A DNA stretch of 22,649 nucleotides from a virus. Position 1 is the first letter of the stretch; each line of letters opens with the position of its first letter. The notes under the pieces were generated by a model. It ran no database searches. It was given only the letters and a program-made list of their open reading frames with translations, and was not told the origin of the DNA. Shown in pieces: positions 1 through 7,433 of the stretch. The stretch lies in IMG/VR virus record IMGVR_UViG_3300027881_000086, positions 1-22,649 of that record; one strand, written 5' to 3'. A program made the translations under genes and the position numbers.

Positions 1-46
1 CTACCCACTCGTCCAGCCAGAGCCAGAAGCGCAGACGGTGGCTCAC
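1..46 (-). CDS. Start of a further small frame, cut by window edge
   Basis: A GTG at 46 overlaps the lipoprotein stop in a GTGA, in the same style as neighbouring start/stop overlaps. It opens a frame reading SHRLRFWLWLDEWV before the window ends. Only 15 codons are visible, so this could be chance; the overlap pattern is the main support. Confidence 0.3.
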   Translation of the reverse strand, partial: MSHRLRFWLWLDEWV

Positions 47-405
47 TCAGCACACTCTCTGGCCCAAGTAGTCGCCGATCGGCTACTCCGGTCCACCGCG
101 TACGCCGCGGCCGCAGCGAACAGCACGGCCCCCGATGCCAGCCCGATTCTCACACCGCCCTGGTACCGCGGCTCGAGGTACTCCACCGGGATCTGTGCCA
201 GCCCAGTCGTGCCGGAACCGCTGGCAAACGCCGCAGCCCATGCGCTCCACGTTCTGTGCTCCTGGTCCAGCTCCTGGCACCGGCGTGAGTCCCGGACTTC
301 GCCCGGGCCGCGCGGGACCATCTGGCCACGCATGCGGGCGGACTCGAGGGAGCCCGCTCCGCATCCAGCGGTGAGCACGAGGAGCAACAGCAATAGCAAC
401 CGCAT
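43..405 (-). CDS. Lipoprotein with C-terminal TM segment, u-spanin candidate
   Basis: The open frame begins at 462, but the ATG at 405 shares one base with the holin-candidate stop (TGATG) and starts a lipoprotein signal, MRLLLLLLLVLTAGC, with the lipidated Cys at 15. The mature part includes a charged stretch (RCQELDQEHRTWSAW) and a hydrophobic segment at 84-104 (GVRIGLASGAVLFAAAAAYAV). A protein of 120 residues with an outer-membrane lipid anchor and a C-terminal membrane segment has the layout of unimolecular spanins such as T1 gp11, which disrupt the outer membrane at lysis. A second hydrophobic stretch at 55-70 is weaker. An unrelated phage lipoprotein remains possible. Confidence 0.5.
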   Translation of the reverse strand: MRLLLLLLLVLTAGCGAGSLESARMRGQMVPRGPGEVRDSRRCQELDQEHRTWSAWAAAFASGSGTTGLAQIPVEYLEPRYQGGVRIGLASGAVLFAAAAAYAVDRSSRSATTWARECAE

Positions 406-590
406 CACTCCGCACACTTCCAGATCTTGATAGCCTGAATCACGGTCGTGCGCACAATCCACACGCCAGCAATGGCGCCCAGCACGTAAACGCTACGGAT
501 GTCGTTTGGGTTCTGTGCGACGTACACGCCGATCGCTGTCACCACCATCGCTGCAACCGAACCCTCGCCAACCTTTGCTAGTGTGTTCAT
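405..590 (-). CDS. Two-TM small membrane protein, holin candidate
   Basis: This 61-residue protein has two hydrophobic segments at about residues 11-25 (SVAAMVVTAIGVYVA) and 33-53 (SVYVLGAIAGVWIVRTTVIQ), separated by a short QNPNDIR loop, and a short charged end. Two-TM proteins of this size next to a spanin-like gene are typical of class II holins. The ATG overlaps the preceding stop, with GGAG upstream. No endolysin lies in the window, so the lysis role is inferred. Confidence 0.5.
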   Translation of the reverse strand: MNTLAKVGEGSVAAMVVTAIGVYVAQNPNDIRSVYVLGAIAGVWIVRTTVIQAIKIWKCAE

Positions 591-1075
591 CGCTCAATCT
601 CCAATGGTTCTACCGCTGCGAGCGCCACGACAGCCGTACGCGCGGCTTTCGCTGCGGCGACCAGGTCTTTGCCGTCCTTGGCCAGTTGCACATTGTACGC
701 GGCGAGTGAGGTGCTCTCGGCCTCGTCGGCCTTGGCCGTGGCCTGCGCGCTCTGCCCCGCGGTGGGGTCCCATGGGTCGCTTGCTTCCTGGCGATTGTAG
801 GCCGCAACGAGCTGCCCGAACTCCTTCCCGGTCATCTCCACGCGGGGGTACTTGAACGGTATCCCGTGCTCGGCGTCGCCGGGGACGTGCGTCGCAAACG
901 TAGTGCCAGCCTCGTTGTGTTCCACGCCGAAGCGATGCTCCAGCAGGGTCGCGTCGGGTCGTTGCACGCCGTTGATGTCCGTCGCAAACTTGGGGTGATC
1001 AAACGCCTTACTCACCAGCGCACGGGTCGCCACTGCCTGCGCTTCGGTCGGGTACTGTGCGAGTTTTCGGGTCAT
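587..1075 (-). CDS. Unknown protein downstream of gp48-like fusion
   Basis: This 162-residue protein is not recognised. The ATG at 1075 overlaps the gp48-like stop (ATGA), and its own stop overlaps the next start (ATGA), which supports translation. It has a mixed N-terminal half (AQAVATRALVSKAFDHPKF, FKYPRVEMTGKEFGQLVAAY) and an Ala-rich helical C-terminal half. No signal peptide or membrane segment is seen. It could be a tail fibre assembly helper or a small virion protein; neither can be supported from the sequence. Confidence 0.6.
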   Translation of the reverse strand: MTRKLAQYPTEAQAVATRALVSKAFDHPKFATDINGVQRPDATLLEHRFGVEHNEAGTTFATHVPGDAEHGIPFKYPRVEMTGKEFGQLVAAYNRQEASDPWDPTAGQSAQATAKADEAESTSLAAYNVQLAKDGKDLVAAAKAARTAVVALAAVEPLEIER

Positions 1076-2886
1076 GATAGTGGGCTCCTAGCCGCAAGCC
1101 AAATGTTTAGGTTGACAGCATTCGCATCAGATATCGCTTCATCGTAAACTAGTAAATCCCGGTATGGGCATCCTGCGAAATGCATGAGCCCAACACGCCG
1201 GTGGGCACCCACCGTGCATTGATCCAAGGTGCATGCCCCGACGTCCACATCACCGGCCGTCACAACCCTCACACCGTCTAACCACACATCTACGGTGGTT
1301 CCGTGATTTACAATTACGATGTAATGCCGATCTCCGTCCCTTGCCGCCACAACCACGGCTTTATTCACCGCCGCATCATCGCGTTTTTGGACAGAGAAGT
1401 TCACTCCGTCGGAATAAAAACGAATCGTAGGTTGGTCGTTACCGGAATTTCCACACCCCAGTATTGTCTTAACAGTCGGGGTGTCCGCAACCTGAAACGA
1501 TAGCCCAATCGACCACTCCGCGTCGATACCAGTGAACACGCTTGCAAGACCGTCTGCGGTCCAGAAATCGTCCGTCTCATCCGTCAGCCCAGCCGTCAGT
1601 CCACCAGCGCCACCCCACACCGGTGCCGTAACGCCAGCGTAGCCGGTCGTGGCCTGGACTAGTTGGTTGACGCCCACATTCGCGAGGTTCTCGAACTTGG
1701 TGGCGTGCGGGCACTCGAATAAGCTCACGGCGTCATGCTCCGCCGACCCAGCCGCAGACGCTTGTGTCTGGACTACCAGCGTATTAGCCACCGCCGTCCA
1801 CACCACTGAGATCGGCTCCCACGACACACCGGCCACGCTCGCGATTAATCCTGCGCCTCCGTCCACTAGCCGCGAAGCGGTCGCGTCGACATTGCGCAGC
1901 CCAGCCGTCAGGTAGAGCGTGACGCCGGCCCCCGCATGGCCCTGGTATACGCCGGGATTTGTTGTCCCGTCATAGGCGATTCGCAGATTTTGGGCGCCCT
2001 CGTATGGATCGCTAGTCTCAAGCGACTTCAAGGGCGAACTCACGTCGGTCCAACCTGTATAGCCGGACTCGAAACCGCCGTTCGTCAGGCGCTGTCCGAC
2101 CCCAAGATCATACGATACCTCATACGGCGTAGCGCCAAGGTTCCACCAGGCGACGCAGTTGCCGAAGGCGGCGGGGCCTGGTGTAACCAAAGATACGATC
2201 CACATATTTCCAGGACTGATCTTGAGCATAAGCCGTCTCAGCTCAATGAGCCGCTCCTCTGGGACCAATGCATAGGTCCCAAATTCTTCGCCACCAAAAT
2301 AGATGAAGTTTCTGTATAGATCCTCATCATCTGGCAGCGGCGGGGGCGCCATGCGGTTGAGACTCTCATTAACGATGTAGTAGATCGTGTTCGCGAGAAA
2401 AAAGTCACATCGAGGCGGATCATCGGTGTCAACATCGGCGCACTGGTCCTGGATGGAGTCTTTCGTGCCGTGGCACTGCTCGGTGCCGCTATTCGCTGAC
2501 TCCGTGTAGTCGTGCGGATCGCGGACTACTTCGCCGACCGGATCCCACCAACCATGGTAGTAGACATCAAACCCCGCCGCCTGAATGATGTCCTGCAGGT
2601 ACCGAGGTGACTGACCACCGGTCGCCTGCCATTCAGCTGCAAGCGCAAGCCGACGCTCCGCATCGGTACCGCCGCCCCAGCAACCCAGCTCCTGCTCCCA
2701 CTCGACCAGCTCGTTGGTGGTCTCGGGAAAAATCTCAGCCCAGACGCCGTCGATGAAGTCGCGCGCGGGCTCACTCAACCCGTCGGCAATGCCGTTGAAG
2801 AATTTGCGGATGGTTGAACCGAACGGCAGCGCCCACGTCTTCGTTCGGGGGAGCAGATGCTGGATCTGGCGGAAGTAGATCGTCAT
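1072..2886 (-). CDS. Gp48-like baseplate protein fused to carbohydrate-binding-like and LamG-like domains
   Basis: Residues 1-235 fit the Mu gp48/YmfQ family: HLLPRTKTWALPFGS, FNGIADGLSEPARDFIDGV, TTNELVEWEQELGCWGGGTD, and the closing RLMLKISPGNMWI. Such proteins are usually about 180-200 residues. Here the frame continues to 604 residues. Residues 266-391 begin NGGFESGYTGWT and resemble CBM4/9-type sugar-binding modules. Residues 425-600 (SIGLSFQVADTPTVKTILG, YIVIVNHGTTVDVWLDGVRV, DLLVYDEAIS) resemble a LamG/concanavalin-like lectin. A Cys-rich stretch lies near 138-160. The start follows six bases after the glycosyltransferase stop. Probably a wedge protein carrying receptor-binding domains. 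The domain calls after residue 266 are by eye. Confidence 0.75.
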   Translation of the reverse strand: MTIYFRQIQHLLPRTKTWALPFGSTIRKFFNGIADGLSEPARDFIDGVWAEIFPETTNELVEWEQELGCWGGGTDAERRLALAAEWQATGGQSPRYLQDIIQAAGFDVYYHGWWDPVGEVVRDPHDYTESANSGTEQCHGTKDSIQDQCADVDTDDPPRCDFFLANTIYYIVNESLNRMAPPPLPDDEDLYRNFIYFGGEEFGTYALVPEERLIELRRLMLKISPGNMWIVSLVTPGPAAFGNCVAWWNLGATPYEVSYDLGVGQRLTNGGFESGYTGWTDVSSPLKSLETSDPYEGAQNLRIAYDGTTNPGVYQGHAGAGVTLYLTAGLRNVDATASRLVDGGAGLIASVAGVSWEPISVVWTAVANTLVVQTQASAAGSAEHDAVSLFECPHATKFENLANVGVNQLVQATTGYAGVTAPVWGGAGGLTAGLTDETDDFWTADGLASVFTGIDAEWSIGLSFQVADTPTVKTILGCGNSGNDQPTIRFYSDGVNFSVQKRDDAAVNKAVVVAARDGDRHYIVIVNHGTTVDVWLDGVRVVTAGDVDVGACTLDQCTVGAHRRVGLMHFAGCPYRDLLVYDEAISDANAVNLNIWLAARSPLS

Positions 2887-2892
2887 GATGCA

Positions 2893-3576
2893 TCAGACAC
2901 AGGGAAGTTTTACCGCGCGCCTCGCAACCCCGGGCACCGCCGCCAACTGAGAGCCCGTGGGCTTTGCCTTCGGCGGGCCAAACGGCGCCTCGCCGTAATG
3001 CGTGAGGGCAACACCAAGATGCATCCACAAGCGCAGCCCGGTGTCCAGGCACCGTTTCGAGAACGCAGCGTCTTCGCGGTAGCACGTTGCGCCAGGTCCC
3101 CACTGAAGGATGTCCTGCCACATTGCCGTTACGACTCCAACGCCATCGACGTGGTAGAGTTGCTCCGCCATCGATGCAGCGACTTTCAGCACGGCCGCGC
3201 GCGACACAAGCAGGAAGCCAGCGGGGAGCTTTGTCGCGCGGACCAGCGCCCCCGAGCGCTCTTTGGTCAAGTCGCCAACGATGCGCTCTGACTCGTCCTT
3301 GTAGCAGTACGCTCCTGAAACAACGTCCTTGCCCGCGTCCAGCAGCTGCTGCGCATGGTGCGCGCGCCACCCGATGTCGGTGTCGACCATCAGCATGTGC
3401 GAGTGGCCGCTTGCCAGGAACAACGCGGTCAGCGTGTCGCGATTCTGGGTGATGCTGTTTCCCTCTTGGATGCACGGGACGGCGCCCAGTTTCGCCACAG
3501 CATCGACCAGGCCGAACATGTACTCACGATGAAAGCAACGCGAGTTGGCTGCGGGCGTAGCAACGAATAGACTCAT
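2893..3576 (-). CDS. GT-A-fold glycosyltransferase-like protein
   Basis: This 227-residue protein has the build of a nucleotide-sugar-using glycosyltransferase. Seen are a first strand (SLFVATPAANSRCF), a helix and strand leading to MLMVDTDIGW with a DxD metal motif at 65-67, KDVVSGAYCYK, PAGFLLVSRAAVL, and YREDAAFSKRCLDTG with a Glu-Asp pair at 168-169, followed by His186 and His193. No signal peptide or membrane segment is seen. It lies inside the tail fibre cassette with the start overlapping the upstream fibre stop. It may modify a fibre or a host surface sugar; the acceptor is unknown. The fold call is by pattern only. Confidence 0.7.
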   Translation of the reverse strand: MSLFVATPAANSRCFHREYMFGLVDAVAKLGAVPCIQEGNSITQNRDTLTALFLASGHSHMLMVDTDIGWRAHHAQQLLDAGKDVVSGAYCYKDESERIVGDLTKERSGALVRATKLPAGFLLVSRAAVLKVAASMAEQLYHVDGVGVVTAMWQDILQWGPGATCYREDAAFSKRCLDTGLRLWMHLGVALTHYGEAPFGPPKAKPTGSQLAAVPGVARRAVKLPCV

Positions 3577-4415
3577 GCGACCCGCTTCCAGAACGTCACC
3601 ACGTAGTACGGCATCAGATTCTGTGCTTCGTCGGTGTTGTCGGCGCCTGCCTCGTCGGTCTCGGCCGGGTCAGCCACGCCGGTGCTGCCCGTACCGTCCG
3701 CGCCCGTTGCCCCCGTCCCGTCCGCGCTTGTTTCGGTTTCGCTCGCGCCGCTAGTTGTCTGCTCAGCGACCGGCGGATTCACTGCCTCCAACCAATACCG
3801 CGACCCACTCCCGGACGTCCCGCTCCAGGATGCCACGGCCGTCGTGATTGTCGCGCTCGGGTTGGTGCTCATCAAGTAGAGCGACCCGCTGTCATATGCG
3901 AACGGGACCGGATGCGTGTGAGCGTGCGTATGGGTATGCTCTAGATCGTGCGTGTGACTCGGCCCTGTGTGGGTATGGCTCGGACCCGTGTGCGTGTGCT
4001 CCGCCATGTCATGCTGGTGGGCCTCGACGGAGTGGTTGTGCTGCTTGATCCCGCCTTCTTCTTCCAGGACGTCAAAGTCGGCGTCTCCAATGTCCTGACC
4101 AACCAGGACTCGGCCGTCGGCGACCTTCGTCCACGTGCCGTAGCTGATCTCGTCGTTGGGATCGTCGTCCGTCGCCATCGCGATGATGGCGCCCACTGGC
4201 AACTCAGCCCCCAGGCCAATCTCTTCGTACAGCTCGCATAGGATTGTTGCAATCCCCTTGGCCTGAGCAGCTAGCGCTGGGGCCTGTTCACGAAGCGCCG
4301 CGCGGTCATGGTTCAGATGGTAGCTGATCTGGCGGAAGAGCCTCCACGCGAGTCCGCTCCCGAGATACTGGTCCGAGCTCGGGTCAAGAGTGACAGTACC
4401 GGCGACGCACGCCAT
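3573..4415 (-). CDS. Short tail fibre/collar-type receptor tip with HxH metal-binding repeats
   Basis: This 280-residue protein has an N-terminal helical part, then a collar-like motif (LPVGAIIAMATDDDPNDE, GTWTKVADGRVLVGQDIGD), a histidine-rich stretch at residues 126-168 with HNH, HQH and repeated HTH units, a Thr/Gly/Ala-rich acidic segment at 220-262, and a closing NLMPYYVVTFWKR. HxH motifs in intertwined trimeric fibres such as the T4 gp37 tip bind a row of iron ions, and the closing segment is typical of short tail fibre tips. The gene shares one base with the preceding fibre stop. It is probably a receptor-contacting fibre. Confidence 0.75.
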   Translation of the reverse strand: MACVAGTVTLDPSSDQYLGSGLAWRLFRQISYHLNHDRAALREQAPALAAQAKGIATILCELYEEIGLGAELPVGAIIAMATDDDPNDEISYGTWTKVADGRVLVGQDIGDADFDVLEEEGGIKQHNHSVEAHQHDMAEHTHTGPSHTHTGPSHTHDLEHTHTHAHTHPVPFAYDSGSLYLMSTNPSATITTAVASWSGTSGSGSRYWLEAVNPPVAEQTTSGASETETSADGTGATGADGTGSTGVADPAETDEAGADNTDEAQNLMPYYVVTFWKRVA

Positions 4416-5494
4416 TAGCAGTTTCGAAGCTCAGTAAATGTCGCGTACATCCCAGCGGCAACCCACAGCGAGCCGAGTTCTGCATTCGTGCCACTCTCTG
4501 TTATCATTTCGATGACCATGTACTCGCCGCTCGCGAAGGTCTCCGAGAATCCGTCGATAATGTGCTCGTGGTATGCCTCGTATTCCACTTGGTCACTGGT
4601 ATCCGCCGCTTCCGCCAAAAGTACCTTCGCTCCACTCGTGTTGACCTTGTGCACCGAAAACGTCGTCCGGTTCTCTGGTGGCCAGGTTCCGTGAGGTGGC
4701 CCATCCCACAACACTCTTACCTGGGTAATGGTGTAGTGTACGGACACTCGCACACGCCAATAGGCATGCGCAGCGGTGGCCACGCCGCATTTCCAGCCAA
4801 GCCCGTCATAATCCGACCAGTTGGAATTATTCGCAAACGAGACTTGACCATCGCATGGGAACCACTGCGACCGTGAAGAAAGCTGTGGGTAGTTGCTGGT
4901 GCCCTCGAGCGTCAGAGTCCCGCCTTCTTGGATCGTGATCGCGGCTGTGGCGGTCGCAGTGACTGTGCCGTCAAGCTGCACTGTGCTCCCGGAATACGCG
5001 CGCAGCTGCGCTCCGGACAGCAGGTTGATGTTGCTCCCAGATTCGGCGTCCAGGATGGACCCCGACTTCAGGTTCAGCTCGCCGCCGGTGTTGACGTTGA
5101 TGAACGCCCCGGTGTTAACCTCGACGGTTCCACCGCTGTCAACATCGACCGTTCCGACAACCGTAATCGTGCCACCGTCCAGGACATCGATCTCGCCGCC
5201 GCTGCCGATGATGATTTGGGCGCCAGACAGGACCGAAAACACGTGGCCGCTTTGCAGGCGCCTGAGTGCAACGAAATACTGACTCGAGGATCCCGAGTCA
5301 GGGGTTCCCGAGGGGGTTGCGCCGTCCGCGCCTAGGATCGCTTGCAGGAAACCATGTAGATCCTGCATCCACGCTTCTTCAAGCGGAGTCCCATCCGTTG
5401 CGCCTGGGGCGCTACGGTTGCGCGGCTTCCCGTACGGGTAAGCCCCGTCGGTGTCGATTTGCCCGGGATACTTTACGGTCAGGGAGATTGCCAT
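4415..5494 (-). CDS. Tail fibre protein with octad-repeat beta-helix
   Basis: The N-terminal part (LTVKYPGQIDTDGAYPYG, TPLEEAWMQDLHGFLQAIL, TPSGTPDSGSSSQYFVAL) is typical of tail fibre and tail-tip proteins in proteobacterial phages and probably attaches to the baseplate. Residues 90-197 are a regular run of eight-residue repeats of the form S/T-G-x-x-I/V/L-x-V/L-x, about 13 units, two of them two residues short. This resembles the octapeptide triple beta-helix of the T4 gp5 needle. The C-terminal 150 residues form a separate domain with many aromatic residues, perhaps for receptor binding. The stop overlaps the next gene by one base. Confidence 0.75.
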   Translation of the reverse strand: MAISLTVKYPGQIDTDGAYPYGKPRNRSAPGATDGTPLEEAWMQDLHGFLQAILGADGATPSGTPDSGSSSQYFVALRRLQSGHVFSVLSGAQIIIGSGGEIDVLDGGTITVVGTVDVDSGGTVEVNTGAFINVNTGGELNLKSGSILDAESGSNINLLSGAQLRAYSGSTVQLDGTVTATATAAITIQEGGTLTLEGTSNYPQLSSRSQWFPCDGQVSFANNSNWSDYDGLGWKCGVATAAHAYWRVRVSVHYTITQVRVLWDGPPHGTWPPENRTTFSVHKVNTSGAKVLLAEAADTSDQVEYEAYHEHIIDGFSETFASGEYMVIEMITESGTNAELGSLWVAAGMYATFTELRNC

Positions 5495-5495
5495 G

Positions 5496-6719
5496 CTACT
5501 CCGCCTCGTAGATGGTCGGGGTGCTGTTGAGCTTCGTCTTTTCGCCGGCGCTCAGAACGTATGTGTCGATCGGTGAGCCGTAGCCCGCTGGCTGCATTTC
5601 CACGCTGGTCACTGTCCCCCCGTGGGCTGACACAATCGAAATGATGATCCCGCCGATGTCAGTGGCGATAGCCCTGTCCTTGCGCGACAGTGCATCGAGG
5701 CCCAGAAGCCAGGGCTCGCGCTCGAGGAAATACTCCTCGCACGCATCCTCCACCGCCGTCTGACATTCCGAGTCCGTGTCTGCTGGCACGTCCCAACCGT
5801 TGATAACGACTTCGAGGCCTGTGCGCGTGATTGCCGACATGTTGAGCGTTTCGACGCCGGCCGGCAGACGACTCGCCAACCCATTGACGTCCAGCCTGAT
5901 TGAGGCTTCGACCGCGTCGAGCTGTGCCTGCGTTGGGATTCCGTCTGGATCCCCCGAGCTTTCGGGCGTCGCCTCGACGTAGATATCCATCTCACCGGGC
6001 GTAGCCGCCTTGTAGGGGTAGACGTGAATGATCCCGGTGACCTCTTCGCCCCAAATTCGGTAGTCCGTCGGGGCGCCCCCCTGCGGCCGGTTGCGTCTGC
6101 GACCGATGACGCGGCCGCGGTAGACTTCGACTGCCTCCGCGTCGGCACCCTGTACCGCGGTTGAGATGACCACCACGTCTCGGGAGACGTTCGGGGGCGT
6201 ACTGACGAACCGGACAACGTCGCTATCCTCCAGGTTCCCAACGTCTCCGATTCCGTTGGTGCCCTCAGGATCAGACACCGCCCTCATAACCGCGTTCACC
6301 GTTGCCGCGTCGAGGGGAACCGCGTACGTCGTGATGTAGATGACGCCGCTTTCGCTTCGCAGCAGTTGCGTCCCAGCAGCTAGAGAACCAGTCTGGTTTG
6401 TGACGGTGATTGCGATGTGAAGCTCGGCACGCGTGCCGGCCGCAGGATCACCAACTCCGAGCAGCCTGCCGTGCTCGGTGAGGGGGCGCAGGACCTTGCT
6501 GCCGATCGTCACCTCATCGTTGGTGCAGTACCGAACGAAGATCTGAAAGAAGATGAATTGCGCGTAGTGCCACAGCAAGACGTAAACACCCGCCAACACC
6601 TTCGCGAGCACGCGCGAAAATGCCTTCGGTAGCAGCGGGATCGTCTGCGACAGCTGCGCTTCCAGACCGGCGACGATCTGGTCACTGATTGCTGTGGTGG
6701 TCGGCGCAGTGTAGGCCAT
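5496..6719 (-). CDS. Baseplate J-like wedge protein (Mu gp47-like)
   Basis: This 407-residue protein is of the Baseplate_J family, the T4 gp6 counterpart that builds the baseplate ring. Seen are an N-terminal helical region (ISDQIVAGLEAQLSQTIPLL, LAGVYVLLWHYAQFIF), the HGRLLGVGDPAAGTRAEL segment, a strand region with GTQLLRSESGVIYITT, then YRGRVIGRRRNRPQGGAPTD and YRIWGEEVTGIIHVYPY, the family core with the Gly-Ala-Pro-x-Asp-Tyr motif. The C-terminal part contains IGGIIISIVSAHGGTVTSV. It is slightly longer than Mu gp47. The next gene is a fibre gene, not the usual gp48. Confidence 0.9.
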   Translation of the reverse strand: MAYTAPTTTAISDQIVAGLEAQLSQTIPLLPKAFSRVLAKVLAGVYVLLWHYAQFIFFQIFVRYCTNDEVTIGSKVLRPLTEHGRLLGVGDPAAGTRAELHIAITVTNQTGSLAAGTQLLRSESGVIYITTYAVPLDAATVNAVMRAVSDPEGTNGIGDVGNLEDSDVVRFVSTPPNVSRDVVVISTAVQGADAEAVEVYRGRVIGRRRNRPQGGAPTDYRIWGEEVTGIIHVYPYKAATPGEMDIYVEATPESSGDPDGIPTQAQLDAVEASIRLDVNGLASRLPAGVETLNMSAITRTGLEVVINGWDVPADTDSECQTAVEDACEEYFLEREPWLLGLDALSRKDRAIATDIGGIIISIVSAHGGTVTSVEMQPAGYGSPIDTYVLSAGEKTKLNSTPTIYEAE

Positions 6720-6723
6720 GCTT

Positions 6724-6999
6724 CTACTTTTTGAGACCGACGAACGTCATCCCTGCCGTCATGTCAGTAGCGTTGATTCGCGCTGGTCGGATCGGAAGGA
6801 ATTGGCCCGAGACGCCATAGAACGTGCCGAGGCTTCCGTCTTCGCTCACTGCCACGAAGGAGCCGCCAGTCGCCGACGAGACCTGTATGGCTTTCGGAAT
6901 GAAGGTGAAGTCCACGGTGTCTGACGGCGTTAGGTTCGCCCAATCGACACCCTGACTCGTGAGTTCATCCTGATCTGTCCAGTTCTTCGTGGCTGCCAT
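6724..6999 (-). CDS. Small virion-associated protein with decoration-type repeat strand pattern
   Basis: This 91-residue protein has a hydrophilic N-terminus (TKNWTDQDELTSQGVDWANL) and a beta-rich body: PKAIQVSSATGGSFVAVSEDG, then TFYGVSGQFLPIRPARINAT. The second half fits a common pattern of small phage virion proteins with G-x-LPIRxxRVNAT, seen from memory in many prophage structural regions and of unknown exact role. The start overlaps the gp46 stop by one base and gp47 follows four bases later, so it is co-translated with the baseplate wedge pair. Mu has no gene here. Confidence 0.65.
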   Translation of the reverse strand: MAATKNWTDQDELTSQGVDWANLTPSDTVDFTFIPKAIQVSSATGGSFVAVSEDGSLGTFYGVSGQFLPIRPARINATDMTAGMTFVGLKK

Positions 7000-7433
7000 T
7001 AGAGTTCCTCTTCTCGCGTCACGCTGAAGTCAAAGGGGATTCGTTCGCTGTCGATCGTCGCCTCAATCTCAAGGTCTACCTTGTCCACTTTCGGCATCGT
7101 CGCTTCGATCGTCGCCGCATCGATGATGGTCTCCGACATCCAAGCCAAGTCGCGTCCCGCCGCATCCTCGAAGGTCCCGAGATTCGCTGGGATGAGAGGG
7201 GCCGACTTCAGAGAAAATTGTGTCTCCGACCGATACGTCTTGGCGGGGTCGGTCTCATCCATGTTCCCCCACCACTGCGCGCGCGCGTCGCCGTCAAGCC
7301 CGCTGTCGTCGTCGTTACCGCCAAACAGGCTGAGGTAGACGGCCGCATACTTGCCGTCGCAGAGAACCAGCTGACCGTTCTCCATGACGATCTCGCCGCC
7401 GTCGGGCGTGCAGTAGAAAAGAGCGTCACTCAT
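6999..7433 (-). CDS. Baseplate wedge protein (Mu gp46-like)
   Basis: This 144-residue protein matches the gp46 family in length and in the signature AVYLSLFGGNDDDSGLDG followed by ARAQWWGN, then the typical closing part with LAWM and DKVDLEIEATI. Gp46-type proteins, related to T4 gp25, link the baseplate hub region to the sheath. The start overlaps the upstream stop as ATGA and the next gene begins at the stop with a one-base overlap. Confidence 0.88.
   Translation of the reverse strand: MSDALFYCTPDGGEIVMENGQLVLCDGKYAAVYLSLFGGNDDDSGLDGDARAQWWGNMDETDPAKTYRSETQFSLKSAPLIPANLGTFEDAAGRDLAWMSETIIDAATIEATMPKVDKVDLEIEATIDSERIPFDFSVTREEEL

Noticed and set aside
83-415. Alternative minus-strand frame across the lipoprotein gene
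   Set aside because: Its product is Arg/Pro/Gly-rich without domain signs, whereas the overlapping frame has a clear lipoprotein signal and a coupled start.
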